Positions 26,990 through 39,444 of a stretch of DNA of 64,000 nt are shown piece by piece. The DNA is from Enterococcus canis NBRC 100695 (GTDB lineage Bacteria > Bacillota > Bacilli > Lactobacillales > Enterococcaceae), in contig NZ_BCQJ01000005.1 of assembly GCF_001544375.1 (NCBI RefSeq), positions 167,768 to 231,767 of the forward strand, written 5' to 3'. Below the pieces are notes generated by a model. That model was not told the DNA's origin, did no database searches, and saw only the letters and a list, made by a program, of their open reading frames with translations. The stretch's first letter is position 1; each line of letters opens with the position of its first letter. The position numbers and the translations under genes are program-made.

Positions 26990-28354
26990 ATGCAAGAAGC
27001 GCAAGAAGAACTGGCACTGCACTTTGATCAGTTGCTCAGTGAGCTGCGCCAAGGTCATTTGAATGAGTTTCGGGAGCTGTTTTTGTCCCTGCATATTTAT
27101 GACCAAGCGCAATTTTATCAATCATTAGAAGAACAAGAGCGCGAGCGCTTATACACCTATTTGTCACCGAAAGAATTGGCGGATATGTTTGATGTGATTG
27201 AAGAAGACAACGAACATATGAAAGATTATCTAGACGAGATGCGGCCAAATTATGCCGCTGATATGTTATCTGAAATGTATTCAGATAATGCCGTCGATTT
27301 ATTGAACACCTTGGACAAAAGTCAGGTTTCAAAATATTTAAGTCTGATGGACGTTGAAGATGCTAGTGAAATCAAGGAATTATTACACTATGAGGATGAC
27401 ACCGCCGGCTCGATCATGACAACGGAGTTTGTGTCGATTGTAGCGAATCAAACGGTTCGTTCGGCAATGTATGTCTTAAAAAATGAAGCTGATGTGGCAG
27501 AAACGATCTACTATGTTTACGTGGTGGATACCGACAACCGTTTAGTTGGGGTTATTTCGCTGCGTGATTTGATTGTGAATGATGATGATACCTTGATTGC
27601 CGATGTAATGAGTGAGCGGGTGATTGCGGTTCATGTTGGCGATGACCAAGAGGATGTTGCGAAAACGATTCGTGATTATGACTTTCTAGCGGTACCAGTT
27701 ACTGATTATGATGATCATCTGTTAGGGATTGTCACTGTTGATGATATCATTGATGTTATCGATGATGAAGCTGCTAGTGACTACTCTGGTTTGGCGGGGG
27801 TCAACGTTGAAGAAGTCAGTGAAAATCCACTAAAAGCGGCCTCAAAACGATTACCTTGGTTAATCACGCTGCTCTTTTTAGGGATGTCTACTGCGAGTTT
27901 GATCAGCCACTATGAAGAATTAGTTTCAGAAGCCAGTATTTTAGCGGTCTTTATTTCCTTGATCACCGGGACTGCCGGCAATGCGGGGACGCAGTCGTTG
28001 GCGGTAGCGGTGCGGCGCATTGCCATGTCTGATGATAAAGATACGAGCTTTGTCAGCTTGATTGTTAGTGAGGTTCTAACAGGGCTGATCACGGGCGCGG
28101 TCACTGGTCTAACGATCTTTTTGATTGTAGGTATTTGGAAACATAATTTTACGCTAGGCTTTGTAATTGGAATGGCCATGCTTTGTGCGATTACGGTGGC
28201 TAATTTGGCCGGCAGCTTGATTCCGATGCTGATGGATAAATTGGGCTTTGACCCAGCCGTCGCTAGTGGTCCCTTTATTACCACTTTGAGCGATTTGACT
28301 AGTGTACTGATTTATTTCAATATCGCCAGTTTATTTTTACAATATTTCATGTGA
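26990..28354 (+). CDS. mgtE: Magnesium transporter MgtE
   Basis: A 454-aa Mg2+ channel. Residues 1-130 form the helical N domain with repeated ADMLSEMYSDNAVDLLNTL units, then two CBS domains (about 135-255) that sense Mg2+, and five membrane segments (from about 285) with the pore motif NAGTQSLAVAVRRIA. The ATG at 26990 follows GAGAGGTGA; an in-frame GTG at 26981 is possible. It is last in the relQ-nadK-rlu-mgtE operon and is closed by a terminator. Confidence 0.95.
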   Translation: MQEAQEELALHFDQLLSELRQGHLNEFRELFLSLHIYDQAQFYQSLEEQERERLYTYLSPKELADMFDVIEEDNEHMKDYLDEMRPNYAADMLSEMYSDNAVDLLNTLDKSQVSKYLSLMDVEDASEIKELLHYEDDTAGSIMTTEFVSIVANQTVRSAMYVLKNEADVAETIYYVYVVDTDNRLVGVISLRDLIVNDDDTLIADVMSERVIAVHVGDDQEDVAKTIRDYDFLAVPVTDYDDHLLGIVTVDDIIDVIDDEAASDYSGLAGVNVEEVSENPLKAASKRLPWLITLLFLGMSTASLISHYEELVSEASILAVFISLITGTAGNAGTQSLAVAVRRIAMSDDKDTSFVSLIVSEVLTGLITGAVTGLTIFLIVGIWKHNFTLGFVIGMAMLCAITVANLAGSLIPMLMDKLGFDPAVASGPFITTLSDLTSVLIYFNIASLFLQYFM

Positions 28355-28404
28355 AAGAATGATACACAAAAAAGTTTGGGGGCTCTTTTGTGTATCATTC
28401 TTTT
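28354..28404 (+). terminator. Terminator after mgtE
   Basis: AAAGAATGATACACAAAA pairs perfectly over 18 bases with TTTTGTGTATCATTCTTT around a 14-base loop, followed by a T run. Confidence 0.9.
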
Positions 28405-28464
28405 TTAGTTAAAAAGTGAAAACCTTTTCTTGTTTTGATACAATATTTTTATGGGGGTGTTCAA

Positions 28465-29688
28465 ATGAAGATCATCATCATTGGCGGGTCCTATGCAGGG
28501 ATTGCGGCGGCGCTGGCCATTAGTCAGGATTCGACTATGGCAGTCACGGTTTTAGCTCTAGCAGAGGAAAAGGCGGCGACACAGTTTAAAGAGCAGCTGG
28601 AAACTAGCACTATTGAATGGCGTCAACCAGTGACTATTACGGCGATTGATTGGCGTCAGCAACAAGTAAGTGGAACAGACACTAGTGAATTTACACTTTC
28701 CTATGACCGTTTGATTCTTGCCATGACGGCAACCGGCTTGGCGCAAGAATTACCGGGAGCAGATTTTCCGGGTGTCCAAATAGTACAGCCAACCGTGTTA
28801 AATCGCTCAAGCCATGAAAAAATTGCAGTCGTGGGGGCTGGCTGGGAAGGCTTGCGAACCTTGAGTGAACTGGCAACACCCGGTCGGGATTTGACACTTT
28901 TTGAAAGTATGGATCAGCTCCTTTTTCGTTATTTTGATCAGGAGATGGTTGCGGTTCTTGCGCAAGAATTATTGGACCGGGGTATTCACCTACATTTGGG
29001 TGTAACGCTGGAACGCATCGAAGGACCCCAACAACCTAACCTCTGCTGGCAGCAAGAGCGGGCCATTTTCCAAGAGGTCTTTCTGGCATTGAATGGTCAT
29101 CCACAAGTGCTCACTGCTTTACCACCTGAGCTGGAGCAGCACATGGATCAGACAATTTTAGTAAATGAGTATCTCGAGACCTCACTTCCTAATGTTTTTG
29201 CGATTGGAGATATGGTCCGTTTTCCGTTGTTTTTCCCGGAAAATGATTATTACTTGCCGCTTGTCAATCAAAGTATCCAAAGTGGGCTAGTCGTGGCGCA
29301 AAATCTGTTAGAACCACAGAAAACGGTACAGCCAGCATTGCGCAGTGTCGGGGGACGTTTATTTAATAACTATTACAGCAGTGTCGGCTTGACTGAGAGT
29401 GAGGCTCGTTTCATGGATATCCCTGTTAAGGCGGTCCAGCTCACGCAAGCGACGCCCTATCTATCAATCAAGCTGGTTTTTGCACCAACCGGGCAGCTTT
29501 TAGGCGCTCAACTAGTCAGCGCTAATCCTTTGACAGCTTTAGCAGACCTTTTTGTACTGGCGATTCATGCCAGTACCACGGTTCAACAATTAGCCAATCT
29601 TGACTTTGTTTATTATGCACCAGAAAGTCAGCCGCTAGACTTCCTAACGCAACTGGCGTGGAAAGCAGGTGCCCTTCTTGAAAGTTGA
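28465..29688 (+). CDS. FAD-dependent NAD(P)H oxidoreductase, NADH-oxidase-like but without the redox cysteine
   Basis: A 407-aa flavoprotein. MKIIIIGGSYAGIAAAL is the FAD dinucleotide fold, VVGAGWEGLRTLSELA (about 122-137) is the NAD(P)H fold and VFAIGDMVRFP is the second FAD motif. The C-terminal dimerisation domain (about 300-407) resembles NADH oxidase/peroxidase. Nox and Npr enzymes have a catalytic cysteine near residue 42 (SFLSCG); here that stretch has no Cys, and the only cysteine I find is in LCWQQ. So a classical water-forming reaction by sulfenic acid is unlikely. The ATG at 28465 has GGGGGTG upstream. It overlaps the Mga-like regulator by about 20 bases. Confidence 0.85.
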   Translation: MKIIIIGGSYAGIAAALAISQDSTMAVTVLALAEEKAATQFKEQLETSTIEWRQPVTITAIDWRQQQVSGTDTSEFTLSYDRLILAMTATGLAQELPGADFPGVQIVQPTVLNRSSHEKIAVVGAGWEGLRTLSELATPGRDLTLFESMDQLLFRYFDQEMVAVLAQELLDRGIHLHLGVTLERIEGPQQPNLCWQQERAIFQEVFLALNGHPQVLTALPPELEQHMDQTILVNEYLETSLPNVFAIGDMVRFPLFFPENDYYLPLVNQSIQSGLVVAQNLLEPQKTVQPALRSVGGRLFNNYYSSVGLTESEARFMDIPVKAVQLTQATPYLSIKLVFAPTGQLLGAQLVSANPLTALADLFVLAIHASTTVQQLANLDFVYYAPESQPLDFLTQLAWKAGALLES

Positions 29689-31150
29689 GGAACTATTAGA
29701 AAAAGAGGACCGGATTTCCTTGCAAATCATCCGCAAGCTGTTATTAGCTGGGGGGCGGCTGTCAGCTGAGGTTTTGCCTGAAATGCTGGGAATCACAGCC
29801 AAAAGCACGCAAAAATATCTTGCACAGCTTCAAACACCCCAAGCCCACTTTCGTTTACGGCTGCAACAGCAGGTGATATTCGAAGCAGATGCTGATTTTT
29901 CGTTGGAAGGCTATACTTATGAGCTCATTCGGGGATCTTTGAAATATCGTTTATTAGATCAGCTGTTTCGTAAAAGTCATTGGTCAATCCAAGCCCTGTG
30001 CATCGAATTATCAGCAAGTGAATCGACTGTTTATCGCAAAATCAAGGAATTGAACCGGAGTCTTGGGGAATTTGGACTGGAAATCAAACAAGGAATGATT
30101 ACGGGACCAGAATTACAGATTCGCTATTTTTATTTTCAATTTTATTGGTTCATCCTCCCCTATGAAGAGCATCGCCGGCAGCAACGAGTCTTTGCCAAAA
30201 CAGATTTATTTCCTATGATCGAGAAAAATCTGCAATTATCTTTTTCTGAGCACGAGCGGTTGCGAGTCAATCTTTGGTTGAAAATCAGTAAAAAACGTTA
30301 CCGACAAGGGGTTCAATACCCGCATGGCCAGATGCGACCTTATTTAAACGACCCACTTTATTTACAACTGAAGCAATTTTTCTTTCGCTTTTTAAGTCGG
30401 TATTCAGTCAGCTTAGATGAGAACGAAGTGAAGCTGCAATATATCTTTTTACGCGCGTTGTCAGTGGTGACGCCAGCAGACCACGCTCGGTTATTTTTAC
30501 AAAGTGAGGGCCCCATTGAACAGCTAAATCAACGGATGCTGGCTGAATTACAGCTCTTTTTCCAACCACAAGAATTACCAGAGTCAGAACGATTAAAGAC
30601 CAGCTACTACTTGAGTCAGGCTCATAGTATGCTTTACTTTTTCAAGGGCGATTTTGAGATTTTTGATGAAGAGAATATTTGGCAGAAGGAAAAAAGCTTA
30701 TCCACTAGAGAACTAGCAAAGCACGCCCATTATATGCGACAGGTTGCTACTCGCATGTTAGGAGAACGTCAAGATAGTCTAGTACAACTAACTGAAATCA
30801 AATATTTGAGCTGCCTGTCGTTAATTGAAGTCAAGATGGCTCAAAAGATTCAAGTGGGCTTGGATTTACAAATGGAACCGTTATTCGCCGAAGCCTACAG
30901 TGAGATTTTAAAACTGAGTTTACAACATCTAAACGGTTTAGTATTGACGCAGTATGATCCACACCAAACTTATGATTTGGTTCTTTCCAATGTCTCTGGA
31001 CCGGAAAAGGAACGGTACCTCTTATCAGAGATTGGTTCTGAATACGACCTCAGCCAAATCAAGAAAAAAATACAGCAATTAGTAGAGCTGCGACAGCACT
31101 CTGTCAAAAAAAGTGCGGATTTGGAAAAAGGTGACAGAACATTTCAGTAA
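29669..31150 (+). CDS. Mga-like transcriptional regulator (helix-turn-helix)
   Basis: A 493-aa protein resembling the Mga/AtxA family. Two N-terminal winged helix units are visible: SLQIIRKLLLAGGRLSAEVLPEMLGITAKSTQKYLAQL (about 16-53) and SIQALCIELSASESTVYRKIKELNRSL (about 107-133). A long helical middle follows, and the C-terminal 110 residues resemble the EIIB-like end of Mga proteins. The start is uncertain: GTG at 29669 or TTG at 29678, the latter with AGGTG at better spacing. It overlaps the FAD oxidoreductase gene and lies just before the glp operon. Confidence 0.8.
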   Translation: MPFLKVEELLEKEDRISLQIIRKLLLAGGRLSAEVLPEMLGITAKSTQKYLAQLQTPQAHFRLRLQQQVIFEADADFSLEGYTYELIRGSLKYRLLDQLFRKSHWSIQALCIELSASESTVYRKIKELNRSLGEFGLEIKQGMITGPELQIRYFYFQFYWFILPYEEHRRQQRVFAKTDLFPMIEKNLQLSFSEHERLRVNLWLKISKKRYRQGVQYPHGQMRPYLNDPLYLQLKQFFFRFLSRYSVSLDENEVKLQYIFLRALSVVTPADHARLFLQSEGPIEQLNQRMLAELQLFFQPQELPESERLKTSYYLSQAHSMLYFFKGDFEIFDEENIWQKEKSLSTRELAKHAHYMRQVATRMLGERQDSLVQLTEIKYLSCLSLIEVKMAQKIQVGLDLQMEPLFAEAYSEILKLSLQHLNGLVLTQYDPHQTYDLVLSNVSGPEKERYLLSEIGSEYDLSQIKKKIQQLVELRQHSVKKSADLEKGDRTFQ

Positions 31151-31172
31151 AAAAACAGTAATCTATAGTAAA

Positions 31173-31186
31173 AGAAAGCGCTTTCT
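31173..31186 (+). promoter_or_regulatory. CcpA cre site before glpO
   Basis: The perfect palindrome AGAAAGCGCTTTCT matches the catabolite-responsive element. It lies just after a -10-like TATAGT (31164-31169; -35 weak), so bound CcpA would block initiation. This fits glucose repression of glycerol use. Confidence 0.82.
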
Positions 31187-31203
31187 AAGAAGGAGGGAAT
31201 AGC

Positions 31204-34595
<3,392 letters not shown>

Positions 34596-34607
34596 GGAGG
34601 AAAATCT

Positions 34608-35330
34608 ATGGATACATCTGTAATGACACAATTTATTGGTGAAATGTTAGGGACTGCCATTTTAGTTCTGTTAGGGGACGGGGTCTGTGCCGGTGTAAAC
34701 TTGAAGAAATCAAATGCTGAAGGAGCTGGCTGGGTAGCGATCACGCTGGGCTGGGGCGCAGCTGTGACAATTGCGGTTTATTGTTCTGGCTTTATGAGTC
34801 CCGCTCACTTGAATCCAGCTGTGACTTTAGGCATGGCGATTTCAGGAGATATTGGTTGGAATTTGGTAGCACCTTATATTGCAGCACAGATGATTGGTGC
34901 GATCATTGGAGCCGTGTTGGTATACATCCAATATCTACCACATTGGAAAGAAACTACCAATCAAGGTGCAATTTTAGGCTCATTCGCTACTGGCCCATCT
35001 ATTCGCAGTACAGGAGCTAACTTAATCAGTGAAATTATTGGAACATTTGTCTTGGTGTTTGGAATCATGGCCTTTGGGGCTAATACTTTTACTGATGGCT
35101 TGAATCCAATTGTAGTAGGTATCTTGATCTTGTCTATCGGACTTTCTCTTGGTGGAACCACTGGTTACGCCATCAACCCTGCACGGGACTTGGGTCCACG
35201 GATCGCTCATGCTTTCTTACCAATTCCAAATAAAGGGGATTCTAACTGGTCTTATAGCTGGATCCCGGTTGTAGGCCCTGCAATCGGCGGAACGATCGCA
35301 GCATTATTATTTGTAGCTTTACCATTGTAG
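34608..35330 (+). CDS. glpF: Glycerol uptake facilitator (aquaglyceroporin)
   Basis: A 240-aa six-helix channel protein of the MIP family. Both NPA loops are present: HLNPAVTLG (about residues 66-74) and [11 protein letters not shown] (about 187-197), the Asp after NPAR being typical of glycerol channels. It follows glpK by 12 bases with AAGGAGG and completes glpO-glpK-glpF. Confidence 0.96.
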   Translation: MDTSVMTQFIGEMLGTAILVLLGDGVCAGVNLKKSNAEGAGWVAITLGWGAAVTIAVYCSGFMSPAHLNPAVTLGMAISGDIGWNLVAPYIAAQMIGAIIGAVLVYIQYLPHWKETTNQGAILGSFATGPSIRSTGANLISEIIGTFVLVFGIMAFGANTFTDGLNPIVVGILILSIGLSLGGTTGYAINPARDLGPRIAHAFLPIPNKGDSNWSYSWIPVVGPAIGGTIAALLFVALPL

Positions 35331-35351
35331 GAGTAAGAGGAGGAAAAAGAA

Positions 35352-36464
35352 ATGCCGCAAGAATTGTCATATGAAAGTTTTGAACAACTAGAAAAGTTTA
35401 TGGAGTTAGGCTTTGAAGCGGTAGGTGTTCCTAAGGACGACGCAGCAACTTGTGCGAAAGTGCTGATTGAGTCTGATAAACGTGGTATCGATTCTCATGG
35501 GGTAGGACGCTTTAAACCCATCTATATCGACCGAATCGAAGATGGTATCCAACATGTCAAAACAAAAATCGATGTTATTCGTGAAACAAAAACGACAGCT
35601 GTCTTAGACGGTAACGACGGAATGGGTCATGTAATTGGTGTGAAAGCCATGGAAATGGCAATTGAAAAGGCTAAAGAATACGGGATGGGTATGGTTGCTG
35701 TCCGCAATTCTACTCATTACGGTATTGCCGGCTACTATCCGTTAATGGCTGCTAAAGAAGGCATGATTGGGATTACCGGAACTAACGCTCGTCCTTCAAT
35801 TGCACCTACTTTTGGGGTGGAAAATATGCTGGGAACCAATCCACTAACGATTGGTTTCCCAACCGACGAAGATTTCCCATTTGTGTTAGATTGCGCGACA
35901 TCCATCACACAACGGGGAAAAATTGAGCACTACGCTCGCATTGGTAAAACCATGCCATATGGCTGGGTGATTGACGAAAATGGTGAGGCTGTTACGGATC
36001 CAGATATTGCTTTAGAAGGTTTGGTCAAAGGCACGTGTGCGTTAACACCTTTAGGCGGTATTGGGGAAGAATTGGCTGGCTACAAAGGCTATGGCTACGC
36101 AACGGTTGTTGAAGTTTTATCAGCAGCGCTGCAAGGCGGCTCCTTCCTGCATCAATTGACTGGAGTTGGTACCAACGGTGAAAAAGAACCTTATCATTTA
36201 GGTCATTTCTTTATGGCGATTGATATCAACGCCTTTACTGACCAGAAAGAATTTGAAAAAACCTCAGGTGATATCTTACGTGCTTTACGGGCTTCGAAAA
36301 AAGCCAAAGGTGAAGAACGAATTTATACTGCAGGTGAAAAAGAATACTTGGCTTTCTTAGAACGCTCTGAAAAAGGTGTTCCTTTGAATCCAGCTGTGAA
36401 GAAATCGCTGACGGATGTTCGGGATAAATACAACGTTGACTTTACCTTTAGCTGGGAAAAATAA
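35352..36464 (+). CDS. Malate/L-lactate dehydrogenase family protein (Ldh_2 family)
   Basis: A 370-aa NAD(P)-dependent oxidoreductase of the family with sulfolactate, ureidoglycolate and malate dehydrogenases, unrelated to Rossmann-type lactate dehydrogenases. Features are SHGVGRF (active-site region, about 48-54), RNSTHYGIAGYYPLMA with the catalytic His (about 119-134) and GTNPLTIGFP. It follows glpF after 21 bases, with a malic enzyme downstream, so malate to oxaloacetate is the best guess. The substrate is not certain. Confidence 0.85.
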   Translation: MPQELSYESFEQLEKFMELGFEAVGVPKDDAATCAKVLIESDKRGIDSHGVGRFKPIYIDRIEDGIQHVKTKIDVIRETKTTAVLDGNDGMGHVIGVKAMEMAIEKAKEYGMGMVAVRNSTHYGIAGYYPLMAAKEGMIGITGTNARPSIAPTFGVENMLGTNPLTIGFPTDEDFPFVLDCATSITQRGKIEHYARIGKTMPYGWVIDENGEAVTDPDIALEGLVKGTCALTPLGGIGEELAGYKGYGYATVVEVLSAALQGGSFLHQLTGVGTNGEKEPYHLGHFFMAIDINAFTDQKEFEKTSGDILRALRASKKAKGEERIYTAGEKEYLAFLERSEKGVPLNPAVKKSLTDVRDKYNVDFTFSWEK

Positions 36465-36470
36465 AACCAT

Positions 36471-36496
36471 TAGCGGCGGGAGACTTCCCGCCGCTA
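36471..36496 (+). other. Strong intercistronic hairpin between dehydrogenase and malic enzyme genes
   Basis: A perfect 11-bp GC-rich stem (TAGCGGCGGGA with TCCCGCCGCTA) has a GACT tetraloop. It is followed by TCAATAAAA, not a T run, so it is more likely an mRNA processing or stability element. Confidence 0.7.
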
Positions 36497-36517
36497 TCAA
36501 TAAAAGGAGCGAGTTCG

Positions 36518-37696
36518 TTGACTGATATTTACGAAGAAGCATTAGCCGCCCATAAAAAATGGCGGGGCAAAATCGAAGTAACTGGTAAACAAAAAATCAC
36601 GGAACGCCATGATCTTTCATTGGCATATACACCTGGAGTAGCGGCACCTTGCTTGGAAATCGAAAAAGATCCACTGAAGGCCTATGACTATACCTGGAAA
36701 GGCAATATTGTCGCGGTAGTAACGGATGGTACAGCAGTGTTAGGCCTAGGGGATATTGGACCACAAGCCGCCTTGCCGGTAATGGAAGGTAAAGCCTTGC
36801 TGTTTAAAGAATTTGCAGGAGTTAATGCGATTCCTATCTGCCTAGATACGAAAGATCCAGATGAGATCGTTTCGATTATCACCAAAATGGCGCCAACTTT
36901 CGGTGGTATCAACTTGGAAGATATTTCGGCTCCTCGTTGTGTAGAGATTGAGAATCGTTTAATCGAGGCCTTGGATATTCCTGTCTTTCATGATGATCAG
37001 CATGGGACCGCAATCGTTGTATTATCTGCTTTGATCAATGCCTTGAAACTTGTACACAAAACGCCGGAGTCTTTGAAAGTTGTTGTTTCCGGTGCTGGCG
37101 CGGCGGGTAGTGCCATTATCAAAATGCTTTTGTCATATGGTGTGAAAAACATCACAGCTTTTGATAAAAATGGTGTAGTGGATTTAAGTTCTTCCAATGA
37201 GGAGGACCCTGTTCGTTTAGAAATCGCACGACTGACTGATCATAGCGATAAACAAGGAACTATGAAAGACGCCTTAGTGGGGGCGGATGTCTTTATCGGG
37301 GTATCGGCACCAAAGCTTTTGACGCAAGAAATGGTGCACTCGATGGCTGATAAAGCGATTGTTTTTGCAATGGCCAACCCAGAACCGGAAATCACCTACC
37401 AAGAAGCGATTGAAGCTGGGGCCATGATTGTAGGAACTGGCCGTTCAGATCAGCCTAACCAAATCAATAATGTCTTAGCGTTCCCAGGCTTGTTTAAGGG
37501 GGCTTTGACAGTTGGTGCTACTAAAATTACGAAAAAAATGCAAATCGCGGCAGCTCAAGCGATTGCTGATTTAATACCAGAATCGGAATTAACTACGGAA
37601 TACATTATTCCAGACGCACTAAATAAAGACGTCGCTGAAAAAATCAGTGAGGCCGTCCAAAAAATGGCGGTAACAGAAAATGTCATCAGAAAGTAG
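36518..37696 (+). CDS. NAD(P)-dependent malic enzyme
   Basis: A 392-aa short bacterial malic enzyme (YtsJ-like) that decarboxylates malate to pyruvate. SLAYTPGVAAPCLEIEKDP is the N-terminal motif with the catalytic Tyr; GDIGPQAALPVMEGKALLFKEFAGVNA and FHDDQHGTAIVVLSAL carry metal and malate ligands; VVSGAGAAGSAIIKMLLSYG is the NAD fold. The start is TTG at 36518 with AAAGGAG at 9 bases. It is followed 8 bases later by the PEP carboxykinase-like gene. Confidence 0.93.
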   Translation: MTDIYEEALAAHKKWRGKIEVTGKQKITERHDLSLAYTPGVAAPCLEIEKDPLKAYDYTWKGNIVAVVTDGTAVLGLGDIGPQAALPVMEGKALLFKEFAGVNAIPICLDTKDPDEIVSIITKMAPTFGGINLEDISAPRCVEIENRLIEALDIPVFHDDQHGTAIVVLSALINALKLVHKTPESLKVVVSGAGAAGSAIIKMLLSYGVKNITAFDKNGVVDLSSSNEEDPVRLEIARLTDHSDKQGTMKDALVGADVFIGVSAPKLLTQEMVHSMADKAIVFAMANPEPEITYQEAIEAGAMIVGTGRSDQPNQINNVLAFPGLFKGALTVGATKITKKMQIAAAQAIADLIPESELTTEYIIPDALNKDVAEKISEAVQKMAVTENVIRK

Positions 37697-37704
37697 GGAA
37701 GAAT

Positions 37705-39369
37705 ATGAGTACAGTCGGACGTTTTGCCAGAAGTGATATCAAACACAGCAATGCATTATTTTCTAGTTTTAAAGCGATGGTGGAAGCAAATTTTTACGGA
37801 AATAATGTTGAAATCGTAAAAACATTAGGAGATGCGTATGAATTAGCGAAGAGCTGTCCTAAAACCGTTGTAACAGATATGCCAACAAGTCACACAAAAG
37901 AGCTGGGCTTGCCAGATGATGCCAAAATCCTTGTCAGCAATGATGGGAAAGTTGTCGGACGAACGGCTGCTGCCCGTCGAATCATTGGCCAACCGGGAAT
38001 TGATAAAGCCTATTATGAAGGAATCTTACGCGAAGCTATTTATCAAAGCACTCAGCATCATTACTACCGCGCAGATGTCTATGTAGGACTTGATGAAGAG
38101 TTTATGGTGAAAAGCCATGTCATGATTCCTGAAGGTTTTGAGAATAACTTATATGCTTATATGGCGAATTTCCAAGTTATGACATCAGAATTCGATCAAA
38201 TGTATCAAAATTCTGCAAAATATCAGGAAGATGATATTTATCTCTTTGCTGATCCGTATTGGTCCCACCCAGACTTTCCACATGGTTTGGCCCTTTTCGA
38301 TCCAGAGCATAACGTTGCCGCAATCTTAGGTCTACGTTACTTTGGCGAATTGAAAAAGGCAACCTTGACGATGGCTTGGGCAACTGCCCACCGCAATGGC
38401 TTTATTGCTTGTCACGGCGGTATGAAGCAATATGATTTAGGTGATCGCAAGTTTACCATGGCAGCCTTTGGACTTTCAGGATCGGGTAAATCAACCATTA
38501 CCTTGGCAGAACATGGTGATCAATACAAAGTAACCGTGCTACATGATGATGCGTTTGTTATTTCGGAAAAGGACGGCGCAACTACTGCTTTAGAGCCCGC
38601 CTACTTTGATAAAACGCAAGACTATCCATTGACAAATAACGCGGTGAACTACTTCTTGACATGTCAAAATGTCGGCGTGACGTTAGATGAAGAAGGCCAG
38701 AAAGTGATTGTGACGGAAGACATCCGTAATGGGAATGGTCGAACTGTGAAATCGCGTTACGTGACACCGAATCGTGTGGACCATCTAAAAGAAGGCATTG
38801 ATGCTGTCTTTTGGATTATGAAGGATGATAGCTTACCACCAGTGACGCGCATTGATGATCCAGTCCTAGCTGCTGTCTTTGGGGTAACGCTAGCAACGAA
38901 ACGCTCAACTGCGGAAAATGTGGTGCCAGGAACCGATTTAGAAAGCTTAGTGATTGAACCTTTCGCTAATCCATTTAGAGCTTATCCGCTAAAAGAAGAT
39001 TATATGGACTTCCGTGATTTGTTTGCTAGTGGTCGAACCAGCTGTTATATCTTGAATACTGGTTTCTTCAATGGTAAGAAAGTAACACCACAAGATACAT
39101 TAGGTAGTATTGGTAAAATTGTTGAAGGTACTGCCGAATTTAATGATTTTGGTCCAATGACGGCTATGAGCTACCTACCTTTAGCAGACCATCCAGTTGA
39201 TTTCGATGACCGGTTGTATGTCCAAAGATTACGTAAACGGATTGAAGACCGCCTAGTCTTTATCCAAGAACAAAAAGATATCAATGAAGGCTATAACGCT
39301 TTGCCAGAAGAAGCCTCTCTTTTGATTCAGCATTTAATCTTAGAATTGGAAAGCTATTTAGAAGAGTAG
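37705..39369 (+). CDS. Divergent ATP-type phosphoenolpyruvate carboxykinase
   Basis: A 554-aa protein of the PEP carboxykinase (ATP) family, which interconverts oxaloacetate and PEP. The kinase-1a loop FGLSGSGKSTITLAEH (about residues 253-268) corresponds to canonical GLSGTGKTTLS. The metal motif reads LHDDAFVI rather than GDDEHGW, and later parts (ATKRSTAENVVPG in place of TAKLAGTERG) differ, so it belongs to a diverged subgroup. It would close a C4 module with the malate dehydrogenase-like and malic enzymes. Substrate use should be tested. A terminator follows. Confidence 0.82.
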   Translation: MSTVGRFARSDIKHSNALFSSFKAMVEANFYGNNVEIVKTLGDAYELAKSCPKTVVTDMPTSHTKELGLPDDAKILVSNDGKVVGRTAAARRIIGQPGIDKAYYEGILREAIYQSTQHHYYRADVYVGLDEEFMVKSHVMIPEGFENNLYAYMANFQVMTSEFDQMYQNSAKYQEDDIYLFADPYWSHPDFPHGLALFDPEHNVAAILGLRYFGELKKATLTMAWATAHRNGFIACHGGMKQYDLGDRKFTMAAFGLSGSGKSTITLAEHGDQYKVTVLHDDAFVISEKDGATTALEPAYFDKTQDYPLTNNAVNYFLTCQNVGVTLDEEGQKVIVTEDIRNGNGRTVKSRYVTPNRVDHLKEGIDAVFWIMKDDSLPPVTRIDDPVLAAVFGVTLATKRSTAENVVPGTDLESLVIEPFANPFRAYPLKEDYMDFRDLFASGRTSCYILNTGFFNGKKVTPQDTLGSIGKIVEGTAEFNDFGPMTAMSYLPLADHPVDFDDRLYVQRLRKRIEDRLVFIQEQKDINEGYNALPEEASLLIQHLILELESYLEE

Positions 39370-39392
39370 CCTAAAAAAATATTGAGAATATG

Positions 39393-39444
39393 AAACGACC
39401 CGTACGCGTTAGATTGCTATCTAACAAATACGGGTCGTTTTTTA
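39393..39444. terminator. Bidirectional terminator between PEPCK and cutC
   Basis: AAACGACCCGTA pairs with TACGGGTCGTTT, with an inner GTTAGA/TCTAAC stem, and TTTT follows. cutC converges on it. Confidence 0.88.

Noticed and set aside
27910..28284. 124-aa minus-strand frame in mgtE
   Set aside because: Shadow of the membrane part of mgtE with no start signals.
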